From: Hydractinia symbiolongicarpus
Taxonomy: Eukaryota > Cnidaria > Hydrozoa > Anthoathecata > Hydractiniidae
Direction: 5' to 3'
DNA: 64,000 nt
NCBI RefSeq assembly: GCF_029227915.1
Contig: NC_079876.1
Coordinates: 15,374,001 to 15,438,000 of the forward strand
A program made the translations under genes and the position numbers. The first letter of the stretch is position 1, and each line of letters starts with the position of its first letter. This document shows positions 46,626 to 58,608 of this stretch, piece by piece. The notes under the pieces were generated by a model. That model searched no databases. It worked only from the letters and a program-made list of their open reading frames with translations, and was not told the origin of the DNA.

Positions 46626-49254
46626 GTTCTGAGTACTTTGTATCCTATGGGATTATTTAGTTTCTGTGTGTTTTCACATGTTAAGGTGAGTATAACATGA
46701 CGTTTTCTAGCCATGTATAAATCTTAAACAAAACAATTTTAGGTGTTTAGCTAGCTAAAACGTAGATTTTAAAGCAGCTAGCTATAGCTATCTTTATTTT
46801 TATTCCTATTCTTTTAAAGTTTTTTTCGATTTGGTATTTTGCGGATGCCAGAAATTTGGTAAATCGAAAGTCGGAAAAAACCTAATTTAGTACGTAAGTG
46901 TATGAAAAACATCCGATTTATGGAATATCATCTCTATTTTTCATCAAAATATCAAAAAAAGAATACTAACCCTATAATAATAACTTATATTATTATATAC
47001 CTGTCAACTTTTTTTTTATATACAATAAATCTAAATGTTCCGTACAACCACGCAATAACTGACGCGATATTCCACGTTTGTTTTGGTATTTTCAATTTAC
47101 AATGCAAATGACTTCCGTAAAATGGAATTTGGAAAAAAAAATGTCTGACAAAAAAAGAGATGTTAGGTATATAATAAAGCATTTATTGCTTGCCCGTTCG
47201 TCGAATATCAGATTTATCCACTCTTGTTGAGGCAATATTCCACTCGGCATATTGCTCACCTCTAGTGGATAAATCAATGTAAGATCAAATATCGTCACTG
47301 AAAGTATCGAAAATATTTTTACATGGATCGTCAAGCTAAAGAGGCCTTTAAACGTAAAGAAAAGTCAACAGATCGATTCTTTTTGCGGATGACCAAAATT
47401 TCTTAACTTCTGCGAAATTAATTTTTGTGGATTTGGTCAAAATCCGCAAAAATTAATTCCGCAAAAAAGAGTAATAATTTAATTTACGTTCCAATATAAA
47501 TAAATTATACACTACTATGAAGAGTTATTCAATAAATTATTTCTCGTTTGTTAAGTTAAAAGGACCTTATCAGGTTCAAGGGAGAATGGTTAAAACACTT
47601 TTTCTTCTAAAGTAATCTTAATGGCTTGGAATCTTTTGTTCTGTTGCTAATACCTATACCTAGGAAATTTTGATTTTCTAATGCGGAAAATGAGACTTTA
47701 GGGAGATTGGCAGTAAAGACACATCAAAAAGAGAATAACTAACTGTTTAGTATACTTGCAAGAAAAATGTCATCATGAACCGAGCAAGTTGTTTTAAAAA
47801 AATATATAGCAAAATAGAGATCTTAATATTGACCTTAGGCTTTTGATGAAAATAAATGTTCTAAGGAGAGTTATTGAAGTTGTGATGTGGATATTTAGAT
47901 TAGATCTCTTTTTCCTATTTGGAAATTATTAAATCTGTGTGAAAAAAGGTTATCGTATCGTTAAATGATTCACCGATAAATATGCTGCAAATTTTGTCCA
48001 ATATTTCAAAATAAAAGAAATTTGCTAACTGCTAAATAAAACTTTCACGAAAATTTACAAAATGTTTTCAAATAAGAAATTCTATTTCAAAATTAAAATT
48101 CTGCCAGCAACCCAACAGAACTGATCACGAACACTTTAGAACCGAGTTTTTTCGGGAATCAAATTTAAATCGGACTACTTTTTGTTCCTTTTTTTCACTG
48201 GAAATTGTTCTTATTTTGTTCTTATAATTCGAGCCTTTTTATTCAGTTTACAGCATATTACAATTTTTTTAGCTCATAAAACCAAAATTGTAACATTTGT
48301 ATTTCCTTGTGTGTTTTTCAGCCTTGCTATTGTTCTTATTTTGTTAGTATGTTTTAGTCATTTTCAGCCTCTTTATTCTTATAAAAGTGCGGTGATGATA
48401 AAATCTTCCTCCTATTATTAGTGCGGTTGAGTTAATGATTTGATGGTAATTTATCTCCTCTAATTATTAATGCGGCATGTCCAAAATAATTATTTTTTCG
48501 GCCGCACTAAATTAGAATAATTACGATAATACAGTCAGTATATGTTTTTTTCAAAAAGCCTCAAGTCTTTTAATTCACTTTTGCATAACAAACAGGTCAT
48601 GAACTGTTATGTACATTATAAAATGTTCCACATTCGAAGCGGTAGTTGCGTTCACTTCGTTTTTATCTATTTAACTAATCGTTTTTTTGTGGTTACTCAA
48701 AAAACTGCTGGTTTTCTGTTGGCTAATTCAAAATTCTGGTGATTCTCTGGTGGTTACATCAAATTACTGCTGGTTCCTACTTTTAGGAAAAGCGTTATAT
48801 CCCAGTGGACTTAATCACACAAGTTAGTAATTTAATAAACAAAAAGTGTTAATCAACACTTTGGTGGCTAATTAATACTTTTAATTGAGAATACGTTTGT
48901 TTACATCCCGGCATTAGCGTTATGTAGCTGGCTCATAATTGTGTGCATGTATATGCAACGGCGCCAAAACTAGTTCTATTTTGCAATTCTCTAATTATTG
49001 GTGGATTGAGAAAGTTTTGTAAGAGGATTTGTATCCGAGATCGGAATCGGATGGTTCTTGGTTTTAAAGCCAATGATTTAAAGGCCCGAATAGACGGAAC
49101 AATTTTGTAGATCAATTTTCGAAAAAAATTATTTGTCGGAATATTGTTGAAAAAAATACACGCAAAAATTTTAGGTTAATAATTATTCAATTCTTAAATT
49201 GATTTAATATTTTTGTATATATACACAATACAATATAAAGAACAATCTGAATTC
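46626..49254. other. No gene recognised
   Basis: Long AT-rich stretch with only short, featureless open frames on both strands. Confidence 0.45.
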
Positions 49255-49575
49255 AATTTACCGTAACATTCCGAAATCAAGTGCAGCGCTTATCAGTGGT
49301 GATAGCAAGATTTTGATGCGCTTATCTGAGGGTATCAGAACAAACATCACTTTGTTCTTACTCAACACTATCTTTTGTATCCAATGATAAATGAGTGGCG
49401 AATTTTATTTTATATAAGTATTATTTTATATATAAGTTTTATTTATATAAGTATTAAAACTATATAAAATTTCGCATTTTAAGTAAAACAGACATTGTAT
49501 TCTATATCTCTTTTCCCTGTATGCGCTTATCTGAGGGGGTGCTTTTAAACGGGAATAAAATCTTGTAACTGTATT
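49255..49575. repeat. Truncated copy of the TACCGTAA element
   Basis: TTTACCGTAACATTCCGAAA, GCTTATCAGTGGTGATAGCA and later CTTATCTGAGGGGGTGC...AACGGGAATAAAATCTTG match the element at 60503-61458, without the nested insert and without the right terminus. Confidence 0.65.
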
Positions 49576-50696
49576 TCCTTCACGTGAAGGATTTGCTCCG
49601 TCACAGAAATAAAAGGGGAGCTTATAACACAATTCTGAACGAATTAAAATTAGTGGTGTTTGATACGATCTAAACATACTTTGTAATAAAAAATTATATT
49701 ACTATAAAATTATATTACCATATATACTTAGGAGCTTATGCGCATGCGCAAACAGGGGACCGACGTGAAAAATGATATTTTGGCGTTCTATGAAAACGTG
49801 AGAAGGAAATGGCTGGCAGAGTGTTTATTTGATAAACATGCAGAATCATCACCTTTTTTTACAGGTGAATGATGCAGAAGAGTTGTATATTTTAGCATTA
49901 TTTTCAATATCAGGTCGAAAGTCATTAATCTCTATGCTTGTGTGTGTGTGTGTTTGGATTTTTAAAGGTTTGTTATCAAAAATATTTGGTCAGTTCAGCC
50001 AAGGAGGTTTAAAGAGAAAAGGAGATACATCTCAGCAACGTCCATTTAAATTCTATTCAAATTTCTTTTGTTTACGTGCTCCTTTTAAGCCATCCGTTGC
50101 GCCACTTTAGCTGTATTTTTATATGCCGAGTGTGAGACGAGTGTTTTAACGACAAAGCAGAATTTTCAAAAAACATATTAAAAGCTATACCGAAAATAAA
50201 TAAAACACATGGCTCTGTTGAGCTATAAGAATTAATGCTGGTGAAGTTTATTATCCCCACTTGCAAAACGATTTAGCTGGTATTTGGTGTCAAATGGTTT
50301 CCCTGAGATATGATATAATTTTATATCTTGTAGATGTTTCTCTATGTTCCCTTCTAGCACAGCGTCAGTTAAAAGATTGATAAAACTTTAAAAAATATTA
50401 CTGCAGGAGGGGTTGCATATTAGTACATATTTTTTTCTTCAAAGTTATTGAATTTTCGGTATAGAATCGGTGCTCGGTGACTATTGTTTCTTTCATAGAA
50501 CAAAAGAAAATATTAATCATTCGTTACGATCTCTAATTATGCGTTTTTCGTTGGGGAATGTTTTACTTTTATTTCTTCGCGTTTTTGTTTTCTAATATTG
50601 TTTTTTTATCTTTAAAATACCATAATTTCCCTCATATTCGGCTGATTTTACTTATTTTCTGCATGTACCACCAGAAATGTTTAAAAACTGATTTTA
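49576..50696. other. No gene recognised
   Basis: AT-rich sequence with a short TG run (about 49938-49953). The frame at 49829-50110 has no family features. Confidence 0.4.
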
Positions 50697-50860
50697 AAGC
50701 TTGGTTCTCACTATGGGCTAACGATGAGCTAACCATAGTGCGCATGTTGTGTTAGCCGATTTCAATTTTTGAGCTACAGGTACCTGATATGTTCATTTCA
50801 CGTTCACACAACAGCGCATCGTTAGCTCTTTTGTAGCCGAAACTAAAACGAGAAGGAGCT

Positions 50861-51814
50861 ATGAAAAAGAAAGAACGAAAAAAAGTCTTGTTGCTATTGT
50901 TACTTCGAAGAGGACGACGTAGCCTAGAAAGAAGAGCATTAACAAAATTGCAAAGAAGGAAAAGATTTTGGGTCAGAGAAATCTTTCTTAGAAGAAAAGA
51001 GCTTGGAGAATACCATCGTTTATTTCAAGAACTTAAAGTTTCCGACAGAGAGTATTTCTTTAGGTAAAATTATGTTCGCTGATCCTACAGTCAGTTGTAT
51101 TTGCATATCACGATTAGGGTATCGGTGTTAATTTTATTAAGGTACTTGCGCATGTCACCGGACCGATTCGAACATCTGTTGTCGTTGGTTGGTCTAGTAA
51201 TTCAAAGACAAGACACTCATATGAGAGAATCGATATCAGCGGAACAGCGGCTGTTCATTACCATAAGGTATCTATCAAGTGGTGATGCTCAGCAATCTTT
51301 ATGCTATTCCTTCCGTATTGGCAAATCAACAATATCATCAATTATTTCGGAAACGTGTATTGCAATCTACGAGCAGCTCAAAATCAAGTATTTGAACGCT
51401 CCAAATTCGCAGGAAGATTGGCTAAGAATTGCAGATACCTTTGAAGCGAATTGGAACATGCCACATGTAATAGGAGCAATAGATGGGAAGCATATCCGGA
51501 TCCAAGATTACACTCTCGCTTGCCTCAGTCTTCATAACTATTTGAGACAAACCGACAACGCTATGTATACTCCGCAGGGTTTCCTTGACTCTGAAAGCAA
51601 AGATGGTCAGATTAAGGAGGGAGAGTGGAGGTCAATGAGAAAAAATCTTACAACGATGTTTCAAAACCTAAATCCGATTCGCGGGTCTAGATATAGTAAA
51701 GATGCCCTTCAAATGAGGAATACTATTACAGATTATGTTAATAGTGCTGTTGGTGTAGTTTCGTGGCAATACGATTATATAAGGAGAACAAGTCACCACT
51801 CTTTCGGTTTTTAG
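50861..51814 (+). pseudogene. PIF/Harbinger transposase (HARBI1-like) with in-frame internal deletion
   Basis: Exons 50861-51063 and 51142-51814 join in phase (AG|G) to give 291 codons. The N-terminus is very basic; then come WVREIFLRRKELGEYHRLFQ, YLRMSPDRFEHLLSLVGLVI, ERLF-like and HTH-type helices, and MPHVIGAIDGKHIRIQ with the first catalytic Asp. The sequence then jumps to LACLSLHNYLRQTDNAMYTP, the normal C-terminal region. About 110 residues expected between these blocks, including the second Asp and the Glu of the DDE triad, are missing, yet the frame is preserved. It cannot catalyse transposition but could still bind or dimerise. The partner MADF gene lies downstream on the other strand. 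Confidence 0.82.
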
Positions 51815-51900
51815 TTTTTATATATTATGAAAAACGGTTATATATTACATGTACACTGTTTCATTTGATGCCTAGTGTAATATTTACAAGAAAAAATATT

Positions 51901-52919
51901 TTAATTATGCACCATTCGCGTGTAAAATCCATTCCCCGGTGTACTCATTGCATCATTTTGGTTTGATGCAGTTGGTGTAACAATACTATTGTGAACTGGA
52001 CTAAAATGTGCCATTTGGTATTTAAATAAAACTCCTTGAATTTCGTGTTTCACCAAAATATATTCCCGCTCTGAAAGCTTTCGCAAATCAGCCGCCAGTG
52101 ACTTCACATACAAATCGATTGCATCCATCTCTTTTTCGGTGGAATCAGCCTTAATTGATTTACCCAAATCACGAATTAAATTGAGTTCCATGTCATCGAG
52201 GTATTCGTTTTTGTTTGTTCTTCTTCGTTTTGCAGCGTCCTTGTCATCTTTCGCTTGTCCGTTTGCAGGTCGACCTCTTTTTTTTAGAGTGCGCTGTTGT
52301 TGCTGTGGCACAGGTGAGGTTAAGGAACTTGTCCTACTGAAGGTTTCAGATGCCCCATCGTCGTTATCGTCCTTATTTTCGGTGAGATCAACGGGCAACT
52401 CCGTGTCTTCATCTCCCTCTTCATCAGAACTATAATCCGTATGAATGTTGCTTCTACCCTCACGGACGTATATGAAGTTATCTAGCCAGGAAAGATATTT
52501 GTACAACTCCAAAGCCTTTTCAGCTTTTTCACTCTCTTTGGTGGATGTGCCAGATTTTTTTGACTTCTTAAAATCATTCTTCTTTTTATTATACCTTTTT
52601 CGAAGCTTCTCAAAGGAGGTCTTGGCAGCATTCCCTAGGAGTAAAAACAATAATCTTTCGTAATTTTCCAGTATGCGTTTTTAACAAGAATACTTTAAAG
52701 CTGGTATGACTTGAAAAAACAGATAATACACATTGCCAATTTGCACTTACCATTTTCAAGGAATTCGAGAGAATTAGCCACTTCTTCCCACGCATTTTTT
52801 ACACAGTCTTTTTCTTTGTACCCCCTATCCGTTTTGTCAAAAAGACAGGGATAATCTTTCACCCTGAATGCTAACTTTTCTTCTTCTTCAAACGAAAGTT
52901 TTTTTATTTTGTCAGCCAT
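51901..52919 (-). CDS. MADF/Myb-like DNA-binding accessory protein of PIF/Harbinger
   Basis: Exons 52919-52751 and 52634-51901 join in phase (AAT G|GG) to give 300 residues. The N-terminus (about 1-110) is a MADF domain: EEEKLAFRVKDYPCLFDK, KDCVKNAWEEVANSLEF, then TSFEKLRKRYNKKKNDF and LSWLDNFI. The middle is acidic and Ser/Thr-rich (SSDEEGDEDTELP) with a basic patch, KKRGRPANGQ, resembling an AT-hook or nuclear signal. The C-terminus has helical, oligomerisation-like sequence. In Harbinger elements this protein escorts the transposase to the nucleus and DNA ends. It seems intact although its transposase has lost the active site. Confidence 0.82.
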
Positions 52920-53190
52920 TTAAGTTTTGAAATGACCTTTTACAACGAAGCATACTACTATTTGTAAAAAAATAAATCGCTTTGAGCACGATTTATGTCG
53001 GCTTCCTTTGAAGATCGCTGAAAGTGAGCTTATCTCACTGTTATCCGAAAAAAAAATATCAAAAAATTTTAATTTCGAAAAATCGGCTAACGATGAGCTA
53101 ACGAAGATTTTAGCGAAGAGCTAAGCAGGTACTTTTACGTTCACACTATGGGCTAAGGTCTTAGCGCATCATGCGCACTATCAACGATCA

Positions 53191-53728
53191 AAATACAAAG
53201 CAAACGAGTTTTTACCGCTAGAAAAAATAATTTATAATTATGCAGAAATAACAATGAGCAACGGTTACTTTTATAATTTACGCGCGAGATTTTAAAAAAA
53301 TTTGTTTACAAAATTGAATTTGAAAACAATGCAGCAACCTGCAAATCGGCAACGGATGGTTTTAATAGAAACTGTGGAGATGTATCTCCTCTTTTTAAAC
53401 CTCCTTGGTTCAGCGAAACTATGAAACAGAAAAGGAGCAATCCATTGCAATGGTGCAGGCTCAACGATCATTATTGTTAAAATTGCTGTAAAAAAAGACA
53501 TTTCCCTATAAACACGTGTTACATCTTCATAAACATTTTCTATTAGCTGTTGATATATAAACATTGTTTTCTGTTGATAAACATTTTAAATTCTGTTGAT
53601 ATATATATTTTATACTTTTTTTTTCTGTTGATATACTGTTTTATTTATACATTTTTTATTCTGTTGATATTGTTTACATCATGTATACAAATGTTACAAT
53701 CTGCTTTTAATTAAAAGGGTATGTTTGC
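53191..53728. other. No gene recognised
   Basis: AT-rich sequence with short recurrent TTCTGTTGATATA motifs around 53565-53670. Confidence 0.4.
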
Positions 53729-54711
53729 TTAATGTGTGAAGTATTCCTCAATGATAGGTGGTTCACAATCAAAAAAATTCGAAGTAATTGACCCATAGAA
53801 ACAGCATCTTGCATTGTGTAACAATACACACACAATATACATTTTAGCCACAGGGCTCATCCCAATCTTCAGATTTTTTTTGAAGTCCATGAATTTGAAA
53901 AAATTGATTATGTCTCCAAACACCCACTCAACAGACAATCTAACTGAGCTCATTCTTGTGTTCCACAATTTTAGCACCTTTGAAACCTGATTGCAGGTGA
54001 ACTCTCAGGTGTTATGCTGGATCACCATAAATACATAGAGGCTGGTTATTTCTATCGAATGAATGTTGACGAACTTGATTAAATAAGCCAGAATCTGCTA
54101 ACATACCACTATCATGCCTCCTCCCCTCAACAGGACCATAAAGGTTTGCTACGAGACCATTTGGTGCAACTACGGACTGGAATTTAATGCAATGGTATCT
54201 TTTGTGACCATTTGTGAAGCAAAAAGCCCCAATTCTCATAAATGACATTTAGAATATGATTTGATATCATGCCTATTTGAGGGACTGGCCTTCCAAACCT
54301 AAACATAACATCTTGGTACCTAAAAGGGTATGCAAATCTCTTCAAAAATATGCAAAGAGCTTCTTCTTTTTGCACAACCACTCCATTGTAGCATCTGACT
54401 TTGTCAGGCAGTTCAAAAACGTCACAAAGGCGGTATATGTCCCCTTTACAAAATCTGAATTCACCTTTATAGTCATCTTCATTCAGTAAATCCAAATAAA
54501 ATTTTTCCTAGTTGTTATAGCGAAGGTCAAGATTCGAAGATCTGTTTAGGTCATAGAGGAGTAAACATCCGTCATCATGTCTTAAGTTTTGGCATATTTC
54601 GATTAAGTAAACAAGAGAAAACGTAATGTAAGTTTCACGGAAGTCGAGAGCGGCGACGGCAACGGTCGAAAAAACTTGTGCTCCCGTTGACGTTTCGGTT
54701 TTCGTCGTCAT
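53729..54711 (-). pseudogene. DDE_Tnp_4 (Harbinger-like) transposase pseudogene
   Basis: From ATG 54711 the frame gives MTTKTETSTGAQ..., then TAG at 54508-54510, then KGEFRFCKGDIYRLCDVFEL and FRYQDVMFRFGRPVPQIGMI. After YENWG the sense jumps to another frame (GHKRYHCIKFQSVVAPNG, GPVEGRRHDSGMLADSG, CIYGDPA), skipping the region that should hold the first catalytic Asp. A TAA replaces the residue after GDPA, and the C-terminal part (SSVRLSVEWVFGDIINFFKF ... PPIIEEYF) is in a third frame. So it has at least two nonsense codons, a deletion and frameshifts. It differs in sequence from the transposase at 50861. Confidence 0.75.
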
Positions 54712-54855
54712 TTCGTAAATCCCTAATATTGCTCAGACAAAAAGCTTTTTTCATAACATTTGTTTGTGACTACTTTGTTTGCAAGACCAATATTAAGAAT
54801 TGTATAAGAATAATTATATATTAATTTAATATGAAACCATGAGTTAACCAAAATA

Positions 54856-55220
54856 TTAAAGCAAGGTCAGGCTAACATAGGTTGATTCTAGTTCACGGTG
54901 AAAGCCTCACGGGATAACCTAGAGTCAAGACTGTCTGACCAAAAACAGGTCGGCCCAACATAGGTTGATTCTACTCGGTGAAAACCTCAAGGGTTACCTA
55001 GAGTCAAGACTGCTTAACGCAGGTCAGGTCAACATAGGTTGATTCAAATCCCGTTATGAGACATGATATTGATATTGTCAATAACGAAAAGTAGCAAAAA
55101 CAAGGCGGAATTTCGATCTTCGGATTCCGGGTAAATTCGACAAAATTCGATTTTTATTCTCGGGATTTTTTTGACTAGCTCGCGTGACAAGGTTAACCTA
55201 GTCTAAATCCGCGCCTGACC
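54856..55220 (-). repeat. Repeat element with 99-bp minisatellite family, reverse copy
   Basis: Reverse complement of the 24778-25345 family: three diverged unit fragments (AACATAGGTTGATTCTA, CCTAGAGTCAAGACTG) then the head (GTGACAAGGTTAACCTAGTC...CGCGCCTGACC). It has fewer units than the forward copy. Confidence 0.7.
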
Positions 55221-56855
55221 GTAGTTCAAGTCCTTGATTCTTTACAACAAATTTCACAATAGGAAAGAAATAATTCAATAAATCGTGTAAATATAAAGAA
55301 AAATGGGTGTTTTGTTGCTGACGAAGCTTGATAATTGCGTTCATGTTTAATCGCGTCAATTATTTCGCAGTTTTAGTAGGTGAGGAAGTTGCAAAAAAAA
55401 TAATTGTCGGTAGCTTGAGAAAGAATTGTAAGAGAATTCATAACCTAGATTGTTCTTATTTCGTAAGAAAATTACGAATTAGGCTGTTGTTCTGAAACAA
55501 ATGATTGAGTCGAGGCTATGCTTGTTCTGTCTCTATTTTTCGGCAAAATCCGAGGCCTTGTCTTCTTAATAATATTGTTCTTATAAAACTTGTGCACCAA
55601 AAGTCAAAAATTAAAAAAACAGAAGTGGTTCCGGAAGCGGGAAATATATTTTTGTCGATATACAGACTATTAGCGTAAAAATAAAAAATTGAAATCACGT
55701 GTTAAAAAATTTCTTTGACGCGCCTCAGAGGAAGGAATACAGACAAAATCGAATATTTTGTATACAATTTTTCTATTTTTAAAAGCATAACTTTCTTCCC
55801 TAAGTAAAAAATTTTTTTTTGACCGAACATTCTCTGATAAACAAGACGTGCGAGGTGAGAGAATATTTTTTTCTGGGATAATCAATTCTGTAGGTAGTTT
55901 AAATTTTTTCAAATTTGTTAAAATATTTCTCTCAAAATTTTCTGTTAAAAATATCATGTAGATTCGTATATTGAACACGCGAAGTATTTTTGGTTTATTT
56001 TGAAAATAAAAGCATTTAAAAAATATTTATTTTTTAAACTAACATGCTAATGTCAGCACGAAAATGCTATGTCAGCATAAAATAGGCAAAACAAATATTT
56101 TAAAAAATTGTCTCCAAATGCGAATTATCCTGTACATGATGACGTCATCACATTAATATTTTAATTTTTGTGTTCCGTCTATTTGTATTTATATTTTTGT
56201 TTTACTTGTCTGAATATTAAATATATTAACAATTTCTTATATTTTCAAGTTGACAAAGTATTCTTATTTCAGACAATAATTGTTTTACACTTTGATCTGC
56301 ATGTGATTACGTCGTAATAATATTATTACCCTAAATTTGTTTGTTTTTAAATTCTTAAGTTTTAATCTCTCACAATAAACAAATCCATCCTAATATTTTT
56401 GTCATGAGTAATATTTTTATAAATTTATATTTTTTATTCATTTATTATTTTATAAGAAACAGCGTATATAAGTTTTTCCCTAAATTGTGTCACTTTTTGC
56501 ATTTTCTTAAGCAATTATTGGCGCGTTTTGCGTAAAACGGGATTTCATGAAAAGTTATTGTCAACATTGTTGCAGATAGTTCCGTTCTTACTTTGTAAAA
56601 AAGTCTCTACTTACACTTGAAAATTATCGCTAATAGAAACAATTCTGTGCACATCTTATGGGACGGTTTCCATCTGCAAAACTTATCAGTGGCAAAGGAA
56701 AGCACATAATGATCTTGTCTGTAGAATGAAACTAGCACCAAAAACACCACCCTAAACACTACCCCAACTTCATTCTCAGGACCCCTATTGGCTTTCTTAT
56801 ATTGGGGACGGCGCAAAGAGGAAGGGGTCTTGAGGACGAGGTTGGGATTTCAAAT
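55221..56855. other. No gene recognised
   Basis: AT-rich. A diverged relative of the exon-like block at 56856-57009 is visible near 55720-55860 (CAGACAAAATCGAATAT..., GTGCGAGGTGAGAG). Confidence 0.4.
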
Positions 56856-57315
56856 AACCGATCGCGTGTCAGAGAAACATCTTTGAAAGTATTCGTGCAG
56901 ACGAAATCGAATATATTGAAGTACAGTCATTCTATTTTTATCACTATATCATACTCAACCAAAACGAATATGTTTCATTCAGCAAATAATGTTGATAAAA
57001 TGTGTGAGGTGAGAGAAAATTTAATTTTGATAAAAGCAGCAGCTAGTTTTTATTATACATTATTTTTATTCATGATAAATCTGTTCACAATTAACGGAGT
57101 AAAAGCTGTGTACCTAAGTCTCGTGTTCTTCAGAACTTGTTCTTATAAAAAACCGATCGCGTGTCAGAGAAACATCTTTGAAAGTATTCGTGCAGACGAA
57201 ATCGAATATATTGAGTACAGTCGTTCTATTTTTATCACTATATCATACTCAACCAAAATGAATATGTTTCATTCAACAACGAGTTCTGATAACAACAGGT
57301 TGTGAATAAGGTGAG
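56856..57315 (+). repeat. Duplicated exon-like block (two near-identical 150-bp units)
   Basis: CGATCGCGTGTCAGAGAAAC through ATCATACTCAACCAAAA(C/T)GA occurs at 56859 and 57153. Each unit has an acceptor-like CGTGTCAG in front and a GTGAGA donor-like end. After the acceptor the frame reads RNIFESIRADEIEYIE, which resembles the start of the ankyrin exon downstream (DIVEIIKSNDIKKLK). Copy 1 has one extra A (IEV...), copy 2 lacks it. Possibly alternative or decayed 5' exons of the ankyrin gene. Confidence 0.45.
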
Positions 57316-58114
57316 AAAGGTTTTTCACTAATCGTTAAAAAACTCTCGAAAGTTTCATCTTAAAAATGTTTTGTGTAGAAATATTATTTTAACGATACAA
57401 TACTTTTTTAAAGAAACCTAAAAAAAAATTATGATTTCTATTGTACAAATTTTTAAATGTTTTTGAATGGTAGTTAAATTACTTTCAACGGTATGAGAAA
57501 AAATATCGCTCGTATTTTTTGTTATTATGCAGTAAATTATTTTTTCGACATAAAATTTTGTACCGAAGATTTAAATTATCTTCTCTCACTAAACTTGTTC
57601 TTTTTATGAAACCGTTTTGTGATAAAGAATGTATTAGTTAAACAAAAATGCTGATGTCATCATGATTTAGACAATTAATTTTTCCATTTGTAAATTCACA
57701 CATGATGACGTCATTAAAATAGTGTTATTACAATTTTAATATTTCATCTGTTTATCAATGTTTGTATTAATTTCTATAATCGTTTATTTTCTTCGATAAT
57801 TTTTTTTGTCGCAACGAACAAATTATCTCAAAATATTTTTTGTTTAAGAATTTCCACTTGCACAAATTAATCTGATGATATCAAAATAATATACTCGAAA
57901 TTCGTTTGTTCTTATATTTATTTTTGTGTTTTTATAATTATTTGTGAATGTTTAATATATTAACATTCTCTTTTCACTATTTTTATGTTTATAAAATGTT
58001 TGATCTATTACAATAAGAAGAAACATCTTAAAATTGATGTCATAAATTTTTCGTTAGTGTATTCCATTAATTTATAAATTTATATTTTTTATTCATTTAT
58101 TTTTTTATTTTTAG

Positions 58115-58608
58115 ATATCGTAGAAATTATTAAATCTAACGATATCAAAAAACTGAAAAAATTACTATCCATTCATCCAAACATCGTTCACATGAGAGAT
58201 GAATATGAAACCACACCATTGTTGTGGACAGTACGTTACACCAACAATAATACATCAATGGTGGAAATGCTCATCTCATATGGGAGTGATGTTTGGGCGG
58301 AAGATAGATGGAAAGAAAACAGTTATCATTTGGCTGCAACATATGATCGTCACACAATATTAGATATGTTATGTCGACATGATGTAACAAACATCAACCG
58401 TGTAGATGTTTTCAACTTCACACCATTACATTATGCTGTAATGTATGGTCACATCTCATGTGTTGATGTTTTGTTGCGTCATGAAAATATTGATGTGACG
58501 ATCGAAGATATAGATGGATATACAGCTTATGATGTTGCTGGAGGATGGAATGCACTAAACCGGGAAATAATATTACAAAAAATAAAAGAATACGCAGTAA
58601 GTTATTAA
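58115..58608 (+). CDS. Ankyrin-repeat protein, terminal exon
   Basis: Acceptor TTTTTAG at 58108-58114 opens 164 codons ending in TAA. Ankyrin repeats are clear: DIKKLKKLLSIHPNIVHMRD, ETTPLLWTVRYTNNNTSMVE/MLISYGSDVWAED, NSYHLAATYDRHTILDMLCR, FTPLHYAVMYGHISCVDVLL/RHENIDVTIED, DGYTAYDVA. About four and a half repeats, phase 1 entry, so an upstream exon must supply one base. A protein-interaction module; partner unknown. Neighbours upstream are the duplicated exon-like blocks, which may be its 5' exons. Confidence 0.75.

Larger units (their letters stand above)
50697..53190. mobile_element. PIF/Harbinger element (two-gene)
   Basis: It contains the classic pair, a HARBI1-like transposase (plus) and a MADF/Myb-like DNA-binding protein (minus), arranged tail-to-tail. 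The left border carries GCTTGGTTCTCACTATGGGC followed by a small palindrome (CACTATGG...CCATAGTG). The right border carries TTCACACTATGGGCTAAGG and TGCGCACTAT, in complex palindromic order, so exact termini and the 3-bp target duplication are unclear. A related MITE (60676-61114) begins with the same GCTTGGTT(C/T)TCAC. Confidence 0.7.

Noticed and set aside
2610-54510. Stop-codon reassignment explaining the isolated TAA/TAG codons
   Set aside because: Apparently functional genes here end in TAA or TAG without running on, and stops are confined to TE-type genes, so decay is simpler.
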